A DNA stretch of 60,982 nucleotides from Capnocytophaga sp. GTDB taxonomy: Bacteria; Bacteroidota; Bacteroidia; Flavobacteriales; Flavobacteriaceae. The position numbers and the translations under genes were made by a program. Where the stretch lies: the NCBI GenBank assembly GCA_030530525.1, contig JAUMUT010000012.1, positions 1-60,982 on the forward strand, read 5' to 3'. Every line of letters starts with the position of its first letter. Position 1 is the stretch's first letter. Of this stretch, positions 1 to 8,485 are shown in pieces. Under the pieces are notes generated by a model that saw only the letters and a list, made by a program, of their open reading frames with translations, searched no databases and was not told the DNA's origin.

Positions 1-3000
1 ACCTCATCCCCTATACACGCTAAATCCGTTGATATCGTTGGCGTGATTTTTTCGGCAACAAAATTTGGCACAGGCCTATTCAGTTTTATACATTCTGAAC
101 TAAAACGTATTACATAAACCTCATTTGCATTCGTTAATCCTGGTATATTAGTAAAAGTATGCTGTGTTTCTGCATTGGTAGAAGGTCTTGTAGCTATAGT
201 ATGTTTTTGTACTGTGTTACCATTACTATCTGTAACTGATTGTAAATTAGAAACTTCTCCTGTTGTAAGATTTCTTGTTCCTTTTAACAATTCATAATGA
301 ATAGGATAACGTGTATTTTGCCCATCAGGAATTTGTACGTTAATAATTCCTGTTCTTGAATTGTTAGGATCACAAAGTCCCACATTTATTTCGGGGGTTA
401 TTCCTGTATATTCTTGTATTTCAATCTCTTGAAAGAAGAAAGTATCATCTACCCTTTTATCTGTATTGCCCAAAGTTGCTGCATCTGTATTTTTTACACG
501 AGTATATCCGTTTGGAGCTGTATCTCCTGAGATATTTACAATACTATAATGATTTCTGTTTGCATCTACTTTTACCCCTAAAATATATTTCCCTGTTGGG
601 ATATTAATTACTTCGGCAGTATATGTTTTGTCATAAGTATCATTTCGTAAAATCTGAAGCCTTTGATTTTTTACTCTTTGCCCTATTCGCTCATACAAAG
701 GCGCACCACTGGTAGGGTTAGTATCTCGGTATAAAGAAACCCTACCTAATTCATACGTATGATGTATTTCTATATCTATTTTAATTTTTCCCGGTTGTCC
801 ATTTGCTCCTATCACATTACATTCGGTAGTGGTAGTAGCATTAAATTTTTTGTATTCTGCGGGGGTTCCTTCTAATTTTCGCTCATATACTATGGAAGAT
901 TTTCCACAATTATCTGAAAATTCAAAGATATAATCTCCTGCTGGGAAATCGGCTAATACAAAATCATTCGTATCTGTATCATTTTTACCTTTATACCACT
1001 CAAACTCCACAGGGAAATTTATAGTATAAGTACCCCCTTCCAAGCTCCAATCTTTATCCGTAGCATTTGCTTTTGGCAATTGGAAAGGATAGGTTACGGT
1101 ATGAGGGTTAGGGTTGTTTTTCGGATACACCTTCACTTTCAATGGGTTGGAAGCCGAAAAACGATTTGGTAAAATATTATTATTATATATATAAAAACCG
1201 CCCACTACACCAGGTATAGTAGATTTGTAATGAGGACCAATATAAAGTCTATCCAAACCATCATCATTTGGAATTGTTATAGAATTATACTCGTAGTACA
1301 AACAAGGTTTTGTTTTATCTTTCGGGTTCCAGTCCGCAGTAGTTGTATCTGCGTTATCTTTGGTATATATTTCTACTTTATGTTCTTCTGCGGATAAGTC
1401 CATTGTTACCAAAGAGGATTCATCACCATAGGTAGCAAAAGTATACTTCGTGTATTCTTTATACTTTTTACCATCGGGATATGCCACTAATTCCCAAGTG
1501 CCAGAAGTGTTTTTCTTCCAAACTCGTTGGATTAGTGTATTACTACAAAATAAATTATAAGAATCTACATCATATGCTCCACTTGTGTTATTACCTCCAC
1601 TAATAGATCGATTGGTAAAAAGCCTTGTTATCAATCTTCTGGATTGTATTTCACAAGTTCCTGGTTTATAAACAGGATCATAAGTTGTAGTTTGTGATCT
1701 TGTTAAATAATTATTATGCCTTTGTCCATTAGTTGTTGCGTCAGGAATTTTACCTAATTCTTTTAAATCAGCAGTTAAGGTTGGCGCACCACACGCTTCG
1801 TATTTTAGCTCTACTTCATCTCCTGCTAATAACGTTCCGTTAGGTGTATTACCTATTTTATAAAACCAGTAACGATGATATTGGTTAAGATATGCTACAT
1901 CATCTTCTAAAATATTAGCTTGTGTAGCAGGGTCTGTTCTGTTTATTTTTATTCTATCAGCATTGGTAAATTGTTGTGTATATGTTGCTCCGTTTCTTTT
2001 TACGGTAACCGTAACCAAAGAAGGAGCTATATATTGTTCTTCTCTGAGAGCCAAATAAGGATACATTACATACACCCAAGCCTCATATTCATCACAATTA
2101 GCACATTTTGGTTGTTTTATCAATCGAATATGTGTAGGATTATATTTGTATTCATTTTTCTTTTTTTCTGAATATTCACAGCCAGAATTAGTATCTTTTA
2201 TTTTTATGGTATATTCTACATTTCCTTCCAAACGTTTCCCAGCATCAGCTGCAATACGTATATGGCCACCAGAGGGGGTTAGCCCTGTTGCCTCTTTTAA
2301 CACAGTAGAACCTTGTGAAATAGTAACATCAAAAGGACCTGTGGCAAGTGCTGGGTTTATTTGTATCTCTACAACACCATTACTTGCTGATTGTGTATTG
2401 CTTGCCACTGTACAAGTATATAACTCTACGTGACGAACAAATGAATTTTGCTGATCCACACTTGGTATAGTAACACTCTGTCTTGCAGGAGTATATTCAC
2501 AGCTTGTACTATTTACAGTGTCTTTTATCTCTAAGGAATAGGTTTTATTTTGAAAGATTTTCCCTGTATTTTCTATAACAAATCCTTGCCCCGTAGTGGC
2601 TTGGGCTTGTGTATATGTTGCTGTATAAACAGGGGTTGCATTGCCTGCTTCATACACATTTACCACATAAGGACCTACCCCTGTGTTGGCTACGTGCTTT
2701 ATTGTTATTTTCCCATCGCCAGCACAGTAAGAAGTTGGTGCTGTTGAGGTTAATTTATCTATTGTATATTGTTTTAAAGTAGTAGTTAAAGTAATTGCTA
2801 CGGGCGCACTGGCTTCGGTAGTTCCTCTTTTTCTTATAACTACCTGATATTCCCCTGCCTGCAAATTATTAGAAATTGTAACTTTTCCTGTTGCATCCAA
2901 CGGGAATGTCCTGTTCTGTTCTTGGAAACTGCTTCCTATCTTTCTGTAATATACAGCTTCCCACTGAGTAGGGTCTGCACATCCTGAGGTAGTTACGACA

Positions 3001-3119
3001 ATATCCGATGTACAATACCCACTATTCTGCGTTAGCGTAGGGGCTAAGGTACATTGTGCATAACTATTTGTATTTAAAGCTAATACAAAGAAAAATAATA
3101 ATTTTACTAAATTATTCAT
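1..3119 (-). CDS. Large secreted modular surface protein, partial (C-terminus beyond left edge)
   Basis: The minus frame is open from ATG at 3119 to the window edge, about 1039 residues, with no stop. It begins with a signal peptide (MNNLVKLLFFFVLALN, then SYAQ). After that come Thr/Asn/Tyr-rich segments that look like stacked beta-sandwich modules. Two neighbouring modules end in related motifs, IKDTVNSTCEY near residue 195 and IKDTNSGCEY near 306, each with a single Cys, so they are probably repeats of about 110 residues. In Bacteroidota such proteins usually carry a type IX secretion sorting domain or a gliding-motility C-terminal domain, but that end is not visible. A TAnnTTTG element lies at 3204-3211 and no gene precedes it in an operon. 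Adhesin or SprB-like function is inference; secretion is well supported. Confidence 0.8.
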   Translation of the reverse strand, partial: MNNLVKLLFFFVLALNTNSYAQCTLAPTLTQNSGYCTSDIVVTTSGCADPTQWEAVYYRKIGSSFQEQNRTFPLDATGKVTISNNLQAGEYQVVIRKRGTTEASAPVAITLTTTLKQYTIDKLTSTAPTSYCAGDGKITIKHVANTGVGPYVVNVYEAGNATPVYTATYTQAQATTGQGFVIENTGKIFQNKTYSLEIKDTVNSTSCEYTPARQSVTIPSVDQQNSFVRHVELYTCTVASNTQSASNGVVEIQINPALATGPFDVTISQGSTVLKEATGLTPSGGHIRIAADAGKRLEGNVEYTIKIKDTNSGCEYSEKKKNEYKYNPTHIRLIKQPKCANCDEYEAWVYVMYPYLALREEQYIAPSLVTVTVKRNGATYTQQFTNADRIKINRTDPATQANILEDDVAYLNQYHRYWFYKIGNTPNGTLLAGDEVELKYEACGAPTLTADLKELGKIPDATTNGQRHNNYLTRSQTTTYDPVYKPGTCEIQSRRLITRLFTNRSISGGNNTSGAYDVDSYNLFCSNTLIQRVWKKNTSGTWELVAYPDGKKYKEYTKYTFATYGDESSLVTMDLSAEEHKVEIYTKDNADTTTADWNPKDKTKPCLYYEYNSITIPNDDGLDRLYIGPHYKSTIPGVVGGFYIYNNNILPNRFSASNPLKVKVYPKNNPNPHTVTYPFQLPKANATDKDWSLEGGTYTINFPVEFEWYKGKNDTDTNDFVLADFPAGDYIFEFSDNCGKSSIVYERKLEGTPAEYKKFNATTTTECNVIGANGQPGKIKIDIEIHHTYELGRVSLYRDTNPTSGAPLYERIGQRVKNQRLQILRNDTYDKTYTAEVINIPTGKYILGVKVDANRNHYSIVNISGDTAPNGYTRVKNTDAATLGNTDKRVDDTFFFQEIEIQEYTGITPEINVGLCDPNNSRTGIINVQIPDGQNTRYPIHYELLKGTRNLTTGEVSNLQSVTDSNGNTVQKHTIATRPSTNAETQHTFTNIPGLTNANEVYVIRFSSECIKLNRPVPNFVAEKITPTISTDLACIGDE

Positions 3120-3483
3120 ATACAATATCTAAACTTTGTTTATTCTACTTTTTTTAACTGAAAGTTAAACTCTACTGATAGAGTATAAATACAGTTGTCG
3201 TGGCAAATTTATAAATTAAATTCTAAATAGCAATTCTTTTTTTTAATATTCTATTTTTTTTAAATATTTATTAATGAATTTTAACTAAAAAAGAAAGTAT
3301 TTAATATTCGTATTATTTTTATTATATTTTTATTAACGTATTTTCTTTTTATTTTAATAAATAAAAAAGTAAATATAACTACTATTTTTTGCGTTATTTT
3401 TTTATTTCTAACACAAATATCATTTTTATAAATAATCTCTCAAAAAAAGCTATTTAAAATCTGTTTTATTTTTTTACACTTCA
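3120..3483. other. AT-rich intergenic region upstream of the surface protein
   Basis: These 364 bases between the SUI1-like gene and the large surface protein are very AT-rich with homopolymer runs. The only elements I can support are the promoter at 3204-3211 and an untranslated leader of about 80 bases. I see no ORF, tRNA or convincing hairpin. Confidence 0.6.
3204..3211 (-). promoter_or_regulatory. -7 element for the large surface protein
   Basis: On the minus strand this reads TAAATTTG, matching the Bacteroidota TAnnTTTG element, 85 bases before the ATG at 3119. No clear -33 TTTG was found. Confidence 0.5.
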
Positions 3484-3813
3484 TTAACCACCTACTCTTT
3501 TTACTTTAAAGCCTTTTTCTTTTAGGATTTGCATTATTTTATCTCGATAATCTCCTTGTATTATAATGGTATCATTTTTGAACGAACCGCCCACGCCCAA
3601 AGTAGTTTTTAGGTCTTTGGCTAAAATTTTAAAATCTTCATCGGCTCCTGTGTAGCCTTCAATAATGGTTTGTGGCTTGCCATTTCGTTTTTCATATTTA
3701 CAAAGTAAAGGCTCATCTTGTAGCCAAATAGAAGATTTTTTTTCGGGTTCGGGGTCTGGCTCTACAATATGGTCAGGAAATAATTGTTTTAGTTGTTCTT
3801 GTAGATCTTTCAT
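3484..3813 (-). CDS. SUI1/YciH family translation initiation factor-like protein
   Basis: This 109-residue cytoplasmic protein has a Lys-rich, Glu/Pro-rich N-terminal tail and a SUI1 fold from about residue 35 to the end. The diagnostic stretch LGVGGSFKNDTIIIQGD is followed by the C-terminal KGFKVKRVGG, typical of bacterial YciH and eukaryotic eIF1. Eukaryotic eIF1 checks start-codon selection; the bacterial role is less settled. It follows etfA by 60 bases, but a hairpin at 3841-3865 separates the two, so it is probably transcribed on its own. Family assignment is secure; the precise function is not. Confidence 0.9.
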   Translation of the reverse strand: MKDLQEQLKQLFPDHIVEPDPEPEKKSSIWLQDEPLLCKYEKRNGKPQTIIEGYTGADEDFKILAKDLKTTLGVGGSFKNDTIIIQGDYRDKIMQILKEKGFKVKRVGG

Positions 3814-3840
3814 TTTTAATATTTTTCAAAATAAAACCAA

Positions 3841-3865
3841 AAAGGAGCAAATTTTATGCTCCTTT
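3841..3865 (-). terminator. Hairpin terminator after etfBA
   Basis: The arms AAAGGAGCA and TGCTCCTTT pair perfectly around a 7-base loop, with a U-rich tail on the minus strand. It lies 9 bases past the etfA stop. Confidence 0.7.
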
Positions 3866-3873
3866 ATTTATTC

Positions 3874-4824
3874 TTAATTTTTTATTTGTTGTATTTTTTC
3901 TGTCAATTTAGGAAGAATATCCAAAACATTGCCCACGATACCATAATCAGCAACTTTGAAAAAAGGAGCTTCGGGGTCAGAATTAATAACTACTTTGACT
4001 TTGGAAGCGTTAATTCCTGCTATGTGTTGTATTGCTCCTGAAATTCCCAGAGCGATGTAAAGGTCTGCCGCTATGGGTTTTCCTGTTTGCCCAACGTGCT
4101 CGCTATGAGGTCGCCAGCCCATATCCGAAATAGGCTTAGTACAAGCGGTAGCCGCTCCAAGTGCCGTAGCAAGATTTTCTAACAAATTCCAATTTTCAGG
4201 AGTTTGCATACCACGACCGCCCGCCACTACAATAGAAGCATCTGCCAACGATATTTTGGTATTAATTTTGTTCGTTTCTTTAATTTTTATATTAAAAGCA
4301 TCTTCGGAAAGAGAAACATCCAAAGTAATAATTTCCGCCTTCGTTGGTGCTTGGGCAAGTTCTATACAATTATTAGAAAGTGTAATTACTTTTTTATCCG
4401 AAAGGACAGAAAACCAAGCGTTGGACTTGCTAGAAAAAGTTGGTTTTCTAAAACTTCCATTCTCTGGCAATGCACCAATATTAGACAAATAAGCTGCTCC
4501 TAACTTAGCTGCAAGCATCGGGGCGATGTAGCGTGTATTGGCAGAGGCACTCATCAGAATAGTTTTTGGATTTTCTTTTTGTACAACTTGCTCTATTACA
4601 GACAGATATGCTTTCGCTACAAAATCATTTAGTTTTTCATTTTTTACCAAAATAATTTTATCAGCTCCGTATTTTTCTAATTCAGAAACTTCATTGGCAT
4701 TGATAGCCAAGGCAATAACCTGAGAATTTCCTTCTATTTTGGCTAAGGCTTTTGCGTAAGAAAGAGCCTCAAAAGCCTTTTTTTTGAACAATCCATTTTC
4801 GGATTCTGTATATACTAATATCAT
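3874..4824 (-). CDS. etfA: Electron transfer flavoprotein subunit alpha
   Basis: This 316-residue protein is the FAD-binding subunit of the soluble ETF heterodimer, which carries electrons from acyl-CoA dehydrogenases to ETF-quinone oxidoreductase. The C-terminal FAD domain is intact: VAGGRGMQ near 206, GWRPHSEHVGQTGK near 242, and the flavin-contacting ALGISGAIQH near 263, followed by INSDPEAPFFKVADYGIVGN. The N-terminal half is the ETF alpha/beta fold shared with EtfB. It lies 15 bases after etfB and is clearly co-transcribed. The length is normal and no key residue is missing. Confidence 0.97.
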   Translation of the reverse strand: MILVYTESENGLFKKKAFEALSYAKALAKIEGNSQVIALAINANEVSELEKYGADKIILVKNEKLNDFVAKAYLSVIEQVVQKENPKTILMSASANTRYIAPMLAAKLGAAYLSNIGALPENGSFRKPTFSSKSNAWFSVLSDKKVITLSNNCIELAQAPTKAEIITLDVSLSEDAFNIKIKETNKINTKISLADASIVVAGGRGMQTPENWNLLENLATALGAATACTKPISDMGWRPHSEHVGQTGKPIAADLYIALGISGAIQHIAGINASKVKVVINSDPEAPFFKVADYGIVGNVLDILPKLTEKIQQIKN

Positions 4825-4839
4825 TTTTTACATTTTAGG

Positions 4840-5580
4840 TTAAAATAATTTTCGTTTGTTATGCAATTCTTCTATAAGTTCGTCCAAATTATCTGGCGAA
4901 ATCATCTTAACAGGTTCTTTTACAGGAGGTTTTTCCAAGAGAACTACTTTGGTTTTGGCTTGTGTGCCAACGGCTGGCAACACTTGGATAGGCGTTTTAC
5001 GAGCGTTCATTATCCCTTTCATACTCGGGATACGAATATCTTCTTCATTTACTAATTCTTTTTGTACGGCAACCAAAACAGGCAAAGGCGATGTCAATTT
5101 TTGCTTACCGCCATCTATTTCACGCTCTATTTCGGCTTCATTCTCTTGTACAGAAAAATTAGTTACATCATCTACAAAATTGATATTCAACAAAGTAGCT
5201 AATACTCCGCCTACGATACCGCCATTATAGTCCAACGATTCTTTCCCACAGAAAATAATATCATACTCCTGAGCAATATTTGCCAATTGTTCTGCGACAA
5301 AAAATCCGTCCAACGGCTCGGCATCTACACGCAACATAGCATCTGCACCAAGGGCAAAAGCCTTACGAATATTGGGTTCGCTCTCGACTGTTCCTATATG
5401 AGCGATAGTTACCGTTGCTCCTGTTTGTTCTTTTATTTGCAATGCTTTTGTAAGCGCAGCTTCATCACTTGGGTTGATAACAAATTGTATCCCTATTGGG
5501 TCAAAAGAAGTATTATCTGCGGAAAAATTTATTTTAGAGGTAGCATCAGGAACCTGATTGATACAAACTAATATTTTCAT
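4840..5580 (-). CDS. etfB: Electron transfer flavoprotein subunit beta
   Basis: This 246-residue AMP-binding subunit of ETF starts MKILVCINQVPD, the usual EtfB N-terminus, and carries the GKESLDYNGGIVGGVLA segment near 121 that marks the family. The C-terminal part ends with an arm that docks onto EtfA. It is the first gene of an etfB-etfA operon with a TAnnTTTG element at 5606-5613, divergent from nadK. Flavobacteria use ETF for fatty-acid and branched-chain amino-acid oxidation, but no acyl-CoA dehydrogenase is nearby. Confidence 0.97.
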   Translation of the reverse strand: MKILVCINQVPDATSKINFSADNTSFDPIGIQFVINPSDEAALTKALQIKEQTGATVTIAHIGTVESEPNIRKAFALGADAMLRVDAEPLDGFFVAEQLANIAQEYDIIFCGKESLDYNGGIVGGVLATLLNINFVDDVTNFSVQENEAEIEREIDGGKQKLTSPLPVLVAVQKELVNEEDIRIPSMKGIMNARKTPIQVLPAVGTQAKTKVVLLEKPPVKEPVKMISPDNLDELIEELHNKRKLF

Positions 5581-5605
5581 ATAAAACTATTTAAAGATAG
5601 AACCG

Positions 5606-5613
5606 CAAATATA
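5606..5613 (-). promoter_or_regulatory. -7 element for etfBA
   Basis: It reads TATATTTG on the minus strand, 26 bases upstream of the etfB ATG, and fits TAnnTTTG. Confidence 0.6.
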
Positions 5614-5756
5614 CACATTAATTATTAATTAAGGATAGAAAAAATACAAATTTGTATTTTATTAATTTTATCTCATTAATAATCAATTATTTAAAAATAG
5701 AATTTATTTTGTTGATAACTAAAATATTTTTTTTATTACAAATATATTTTTATTTT

Positions 5757-5764
5757 TACTTTTG
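5757..5764 (+). promoter_or_regulatory. -7 element for nadK
   Basis: TACTTTTG fits TAnnTTTG and lies 77 bases before the nadK ATG, implying a leader of about 70 bases. Confidence 0.55.
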
Positions 5765-5840
5765 TAGTTTAGTTTCTTATAAAATTATTTTATTCCTTTT
5801 TTTTATAAAAAACTAAAAATCAATACTTTAAATATCTTTT

Positions 5841-6719
5841 ATGAAAATAGCTATTTATTCTCAAAAATATAAACCCGAATACCAAAATACTCTTTTAGAA
5901 ATTTTTGGACAAATGACCCCGCAAGATATTATTTTTGCAGAAAAAAATCTTTGGACAGATTTTTCTAAAAAAAATAAAATAGATACTGAGGTAAATACTT
6001 TTTCTTCTATAAAAGATTTGGATAAAAGTTTTGACCTTATGCTTACCATTGGTGGAGACGGAACTATCTTGCGTGCAATGACTTACATTAAACACTTGGA
6101 AATTCCTATTTTAGGGATTAACGCAGGACGATTGGGTTTTTTGGCTACCATATCGCAAGGCGAAGTTTCCGAAATGTTGCACAAAATTCGGCTAAAAGAA
6201 TACACCCTTTCTCCGCGTACCATTCTAGAAATACAAACCAAAGACGGCAAACCTATTGGCGAAGAATATTTTGCATTGAATGAAGTTACTATCATCCGAA
6301 AAAATACCACTTCAATGATTACGATAGAAACGCATTTGAATAAAGAATTTTTAACTTCTTATTGGGCTGATGGCTTAATTATCTCTACCCCAACAGGCTC
6401 CACAGGATATTCTCTTAGTTGTGGTGGCCCTGTGGTGATGCCTACATCGGGCAACTTGGTTCTCACGCCCATTGCTCCACACAATTTGAGCGCAAGACCG
6501 CTTATCATTCCCGACCATTTGGAAGTTTCTATCAAAGCATTTAGCAGAGAAAATAGTTATTTCGTATCGTATGACACGCACTTGAAATCCTTATCTTGTG
6601 ATACGGAAATTATTATCAAAAAAGCTCCTTTTAGCCTGAATATGATAGAGATAGAAAGTAATAATTTCATAAAAACACTTCGTAATAAACTCCTTTGGGG
6701 CGAAGATAAGCGGAACTAA
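5841..6719 (+). CDS. nadK: NAD kinase
   Basis: This 292-residue cytoplasmic enzyme phosphorylates NAD to NADP. It shows the ATP-binding GGDGT motif at 71-75, followed by NAGRLGFLA near 95, ALNEVTI near 144 and the glycine-rich PTGSTGYSLSCGGP segment near 185, all hallmarks of the family. Length is as expected. It is divergent from etfB and has its own promoter. The next gene starts after 75 bases and also has its own promoter, so nadK is probably monocistronic or only partly linked. Confidence 0.97.
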   Translation: MKIAIYSQKYKPEYQNTLLEIFGQMTPQDIIFAEKNLWTDFSKKNKIDTEVNTFSSIKDLDKSFDLMLTIGGDGTILRAMTYIKHLEIPILGINAGRLGFLATISQGEVSEMLHKIRLKEYTLSPRTILEIQTKDGKPIGEEYFALNEVTIIRKNTTSMITIETHLNKEFLTSYWADGLIISTPTGSTGYSLSCGGPVVMPTSGNLVLTPIAPHNLSARPLIIPDHLEVSIKAFSRENSYFVSYDTHLKSLSCDTEIIIKKAPFSLNMIEIESNNFIKTLRNKLLWGEDKRN

Positions 6720-6767
6720 ATTCTCCCTAAGATTTTTTTTATTCTTTTGATAATAAAATATTTTTTT

Positions 6768-6775
6768 TATTTTTG
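6768..6775 (+). promoter_or_regulatory. -7 element that decides the start of the 6795 gene
   Basis: TATTTTTG fits TAnnTTTG. It lies downstream of the upstream in-frame ATG at 6747, so translation of this transcript must begin at 6795. Confidence 0.6.
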
Positions 6776-6794
6776 CACTTTAATTTTGAATACA

Positions 6795-7277
6795 ATGTTT
6801 GTACCTTTTTCTTCCTTGCCAGAAACTTCGCGCGTATGGATTTACCAAGCCAACCGAGAACTTTCTGAAACAGAAATAACTGAAATAAAACAACTTACCG
6901 TAGAATACCTAAACACGTGGGCGGCACACGGCACTCCTATTCGTAATTCTTTTGAAATACGTTATAGCCGTTTTTTGGTCATAGCCGCAGATGATAATCA
7001 GTATATCGGGGGGTGTTCCTTAGATGATTTAGGACGATTTATTCAAGTTTTAGAGAAAAAATATGCTATTGATTTGTTAGACAAAATGAATGTTTCTTTC
7101 CGAAAAGGAGAGGAAATTATTTATGTTCCATTAACAGAATTTAAGAAAATGGGGCAACAAAAATTAGTTTCCAACGAAACGATTGTTTTTAATAATTTGG
7201 TTACTAATTTATATGAATATCAGCGTTTTTGGGAAACTCCTGCCATAGATAGCTGGCATAGCCGATTTATGAAATAA
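6795..7277 (+). CDS. Conserved Bacteroidota protein (often labelled ABC transporter ATPase)
   Basis: This 160-residue soluble protein is conserved in Flavobacteria next to an outer-membrane barrel gene. Databases frequently call homologues ABC transporter ATPase, but I see no Walker A, signature or Walker B motif, so that label is not supported. Recognisable features are WIYQANREL near the start, LNTWAAHGTPI, a central IAADDNQYIGGCSLDDLGRF and a Trp/His-containing C-terminus. The start at 6795 is chosen because the promoter at 6768-6775 lies after the alternative ATG at 6747. Its stop overlaps the next ATG by one base (TAATG), so the two genes are translationally coupled. Function unknown. 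Confidence 0.85.
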   Translation: MFVPFSSLPETSRVWIYQANRELSETEITEIKQLTVEYLNTWAAHGTPIRNSFEIRYSRFLVIAADDNQYIGGCSLDDLGRFIQVLEKKYAIDLLDKMNVSFRKGEEIIYVPLTEFKKMGQQKLVSNETIVFNNLVTNLYEYQRFWETPAIDSWHSRFMK

Positions 7278-7987
7278 TGGTTCATAAAATGAAGTTTTTT
7301 TTCTTATGTATAGGTTTTTGGATAACTTTTGGAGTAGCCTCGCAGTCGTTGTCCGATACTTCCCCCGAAGTAGATTTAAAATATCGTGAAGATCAATTTT
7401 ATTTCGGGATAGCCTATAACTGGCTCATTTCCAAGCCTTCGGGAGTATCTCAATATAGTTTTTCTCGTAATATTTTTGGCGGATTTGTAAGAGATATTCC
7501 TCTGAATAAAGATCGAAATATGGGAATAGGTGTTGGCTTTGGCTACAACTATAACTTATTATATACCAGCTTATTAGCTCGTAAAACTTCAGACGGAATT
7601 AGCTATGAAGCAGGTTCTATTAGCCGTGATAGAATTGACACGAACTACTTTTCTAATCATCAAATAGAATTTATCCCAATAGAACTTCGCTGGCGCACCT
7701 CTACACCTTATACTACTAAGTTTTGGCGTATTTATACAGGAATGAAGCTATCTTACTCATTTTCATCATATTACAAATTAGAAAAAGAAAATGAAAACGC
7801 TTCTTTTTCCGTTCCCGATTTGAAAAATTATTTGGATTACAAAGTATATTTGGCATTAGGAAATAATACTTGGAATATTTTTATGCAATATTCGTTCGTA
7901 CCTTTATTTAAAGGAAAAAAACTACTTAATGGTGACAAAGCAGATGCTTACAATGTTAATATCGGGTTAATTTTTTATATTTTGTAA
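7277..7987 (+). CDS. Outer-membrane beta-barrel protein, PorT-like family
   Basis: This protein of 236 residues has a signal peptide (MKFFFLCIGFWITFGVASQ), followed by alternating aromatic/polar strands such as REDQFYFGIAYNWLI and GIGVGFGYNYNLLY. It ends in a strand with Leu at the C-terminus, as expected for an outer-membrane beta barrel of the OMP_b-brl_2 type. The start may be the ATG at 7277, which overlaps the previous stop, or the in-frame ATG at 7289 right before the signal peptide. It is coupled to the conserved protein upstream. A role in type IX secretion has been suggested for some relatives but cannot be read here. Confidence 0.75.
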   Translation: MVHKMKFFFLCIGFWITFGVASQSLSDTSPEVDLKYREDQFYFGIAYNWLISKPSGVSQYSFSRNIFGGFVRDIPLNKDRNMGIGVGFGYNYNLLYTSLLARKTSDGISYEAGSISRDRIDTNYFSNHQIEFIPIELRWRTSTPYTTKFWRIYTGMKLSYSFSSYYKLEKENENASFSVPDLKNYLDYKVYLALGNNTWNIFMQYSFVPLFKGKKLLNGDKADAYNVNIGLIFYIL

Positions 7988-8016
7988 TTTTTCTTTGTCA
8001 ATTCAAATAAAACTTC

Positions 8017-8024
8017 TATTTTTG
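8017..8024 (+). promoter_or_regulatory. -7 element for mscL
   Basis: TATTTTTG fits TAnnTTTG and sits 15 bases before the mscL ATG at 8039, giving a very short leader. Confidence 0.6.
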
Positions 8025-8038
8025 CGCCTGAAATTTTA

Positions 8039-8428
8039 ATGAAATTATTTATGGGATTTTTAAAAGAATTTAAAGAATTTGCCGTTAAAGGAAATGTTCT
8101 TGATATGGCAATAGGGGTAATCATTGGAGGAGCTTTCGGAACGATTGTTTCTTCTTTAGTATCTGACGTTATCACTCCTTTATTATTAAACCCTACTTTG
8201 GAAGCAACAGGAGCGAAAAACTTAGAAGGACTTACTTGGAATAGTGTAGCATACGGAAAATTCCTTGCATCTATCATCAACTTCTTGTGTATAGCTTTTG
8301 TTCTTTTTATGATTGTAAAAGGAGCAAATCAATTAAAGAAAAAAGAAGAAGCTCCTGCACCAGAAGCTCCAAAAGGACCAACACAAGAAGAACTTTTGGC
8401 AGAAATCAGAGATTTATTAAAAAAATAA
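8039..8428 (+). CDS. mscL: Large-conductance mechanosensitive channel MscL
   Basis: This 129-residue inner-membrane channel opens under membrane tension during hypo-osmotic shock. It has the family layout: an amphipathic N-terminal helix (GFLKEFKEFAVKGNVLDMA), TM1 about 20-44 with the small-residue pore lining AIGVIIGGAFGTIVSSLV, a periplasmic loop, TM2 about 74-94 and a charged C-terminal helix bundle (EELLAEIRDLLKK). The C-terminal linker is rich in Pro/Ala/Glu. An ATG at 8051 is an alternative start. It has its own promoter and is followed by a strong terminator. Confidence 0.97.
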   Translation: MKLFMGFLKEFKEFAVKGNVLDMAIGVIIGGAFGTIVSSLVSDVITPLLLNPTLEATGAKNLEGLTWNSVAYGKFLASIINFLCIAFVLFMIVKGANQLKKKEEAPAPEAPKGPTQEELLAEIRDLLKK

Positions 8429-8455
8429 ATAATTGTAGCAATAATAAACAAGGAA

Positions 8456-8485
8456 AAAGATTACCAGCGAAGGTAATCTTTTTTT
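8456..8485. terminator. Shared terminator between mscL and the DUF3810 gene
   Basis: A 10-bp perfect stem (AAAGATTACC/GGTAATCTTT) with loop AGCGAA is followed by a T run on the plus strand. It serves mscL and probably also the converging minus-strand gene. Confidence 0.8.

Noticed and set aside
1920-2747. Three plus-strand ORFs (65-95 codons) inside the left-edge region
   Set aside because: They run antisense to a continuous minus-strand secreted protein with signal peptide and modular repeats, have Cys/Phe-rich nonsense composition and no promoter element.
3120-3483. Possible small RNA or riboswitch in the AT-rich leader region
   Set aside because: Only homopolymer-rich sequence with no stable GC-containing stem was seen.
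6747-6794. N-terminal extension of 16 residues on the conserved protein at 6795
   Set aside because: A -7 element at 6768-6775 lies inside the extension, so the mRNA would begin after the upstream ATG.
6795-7277. ABC transporter ATPase label for this protein family
   Set aside because: There is no Walker A, Walker B or LSGGQ-type signature in the 160 residues.
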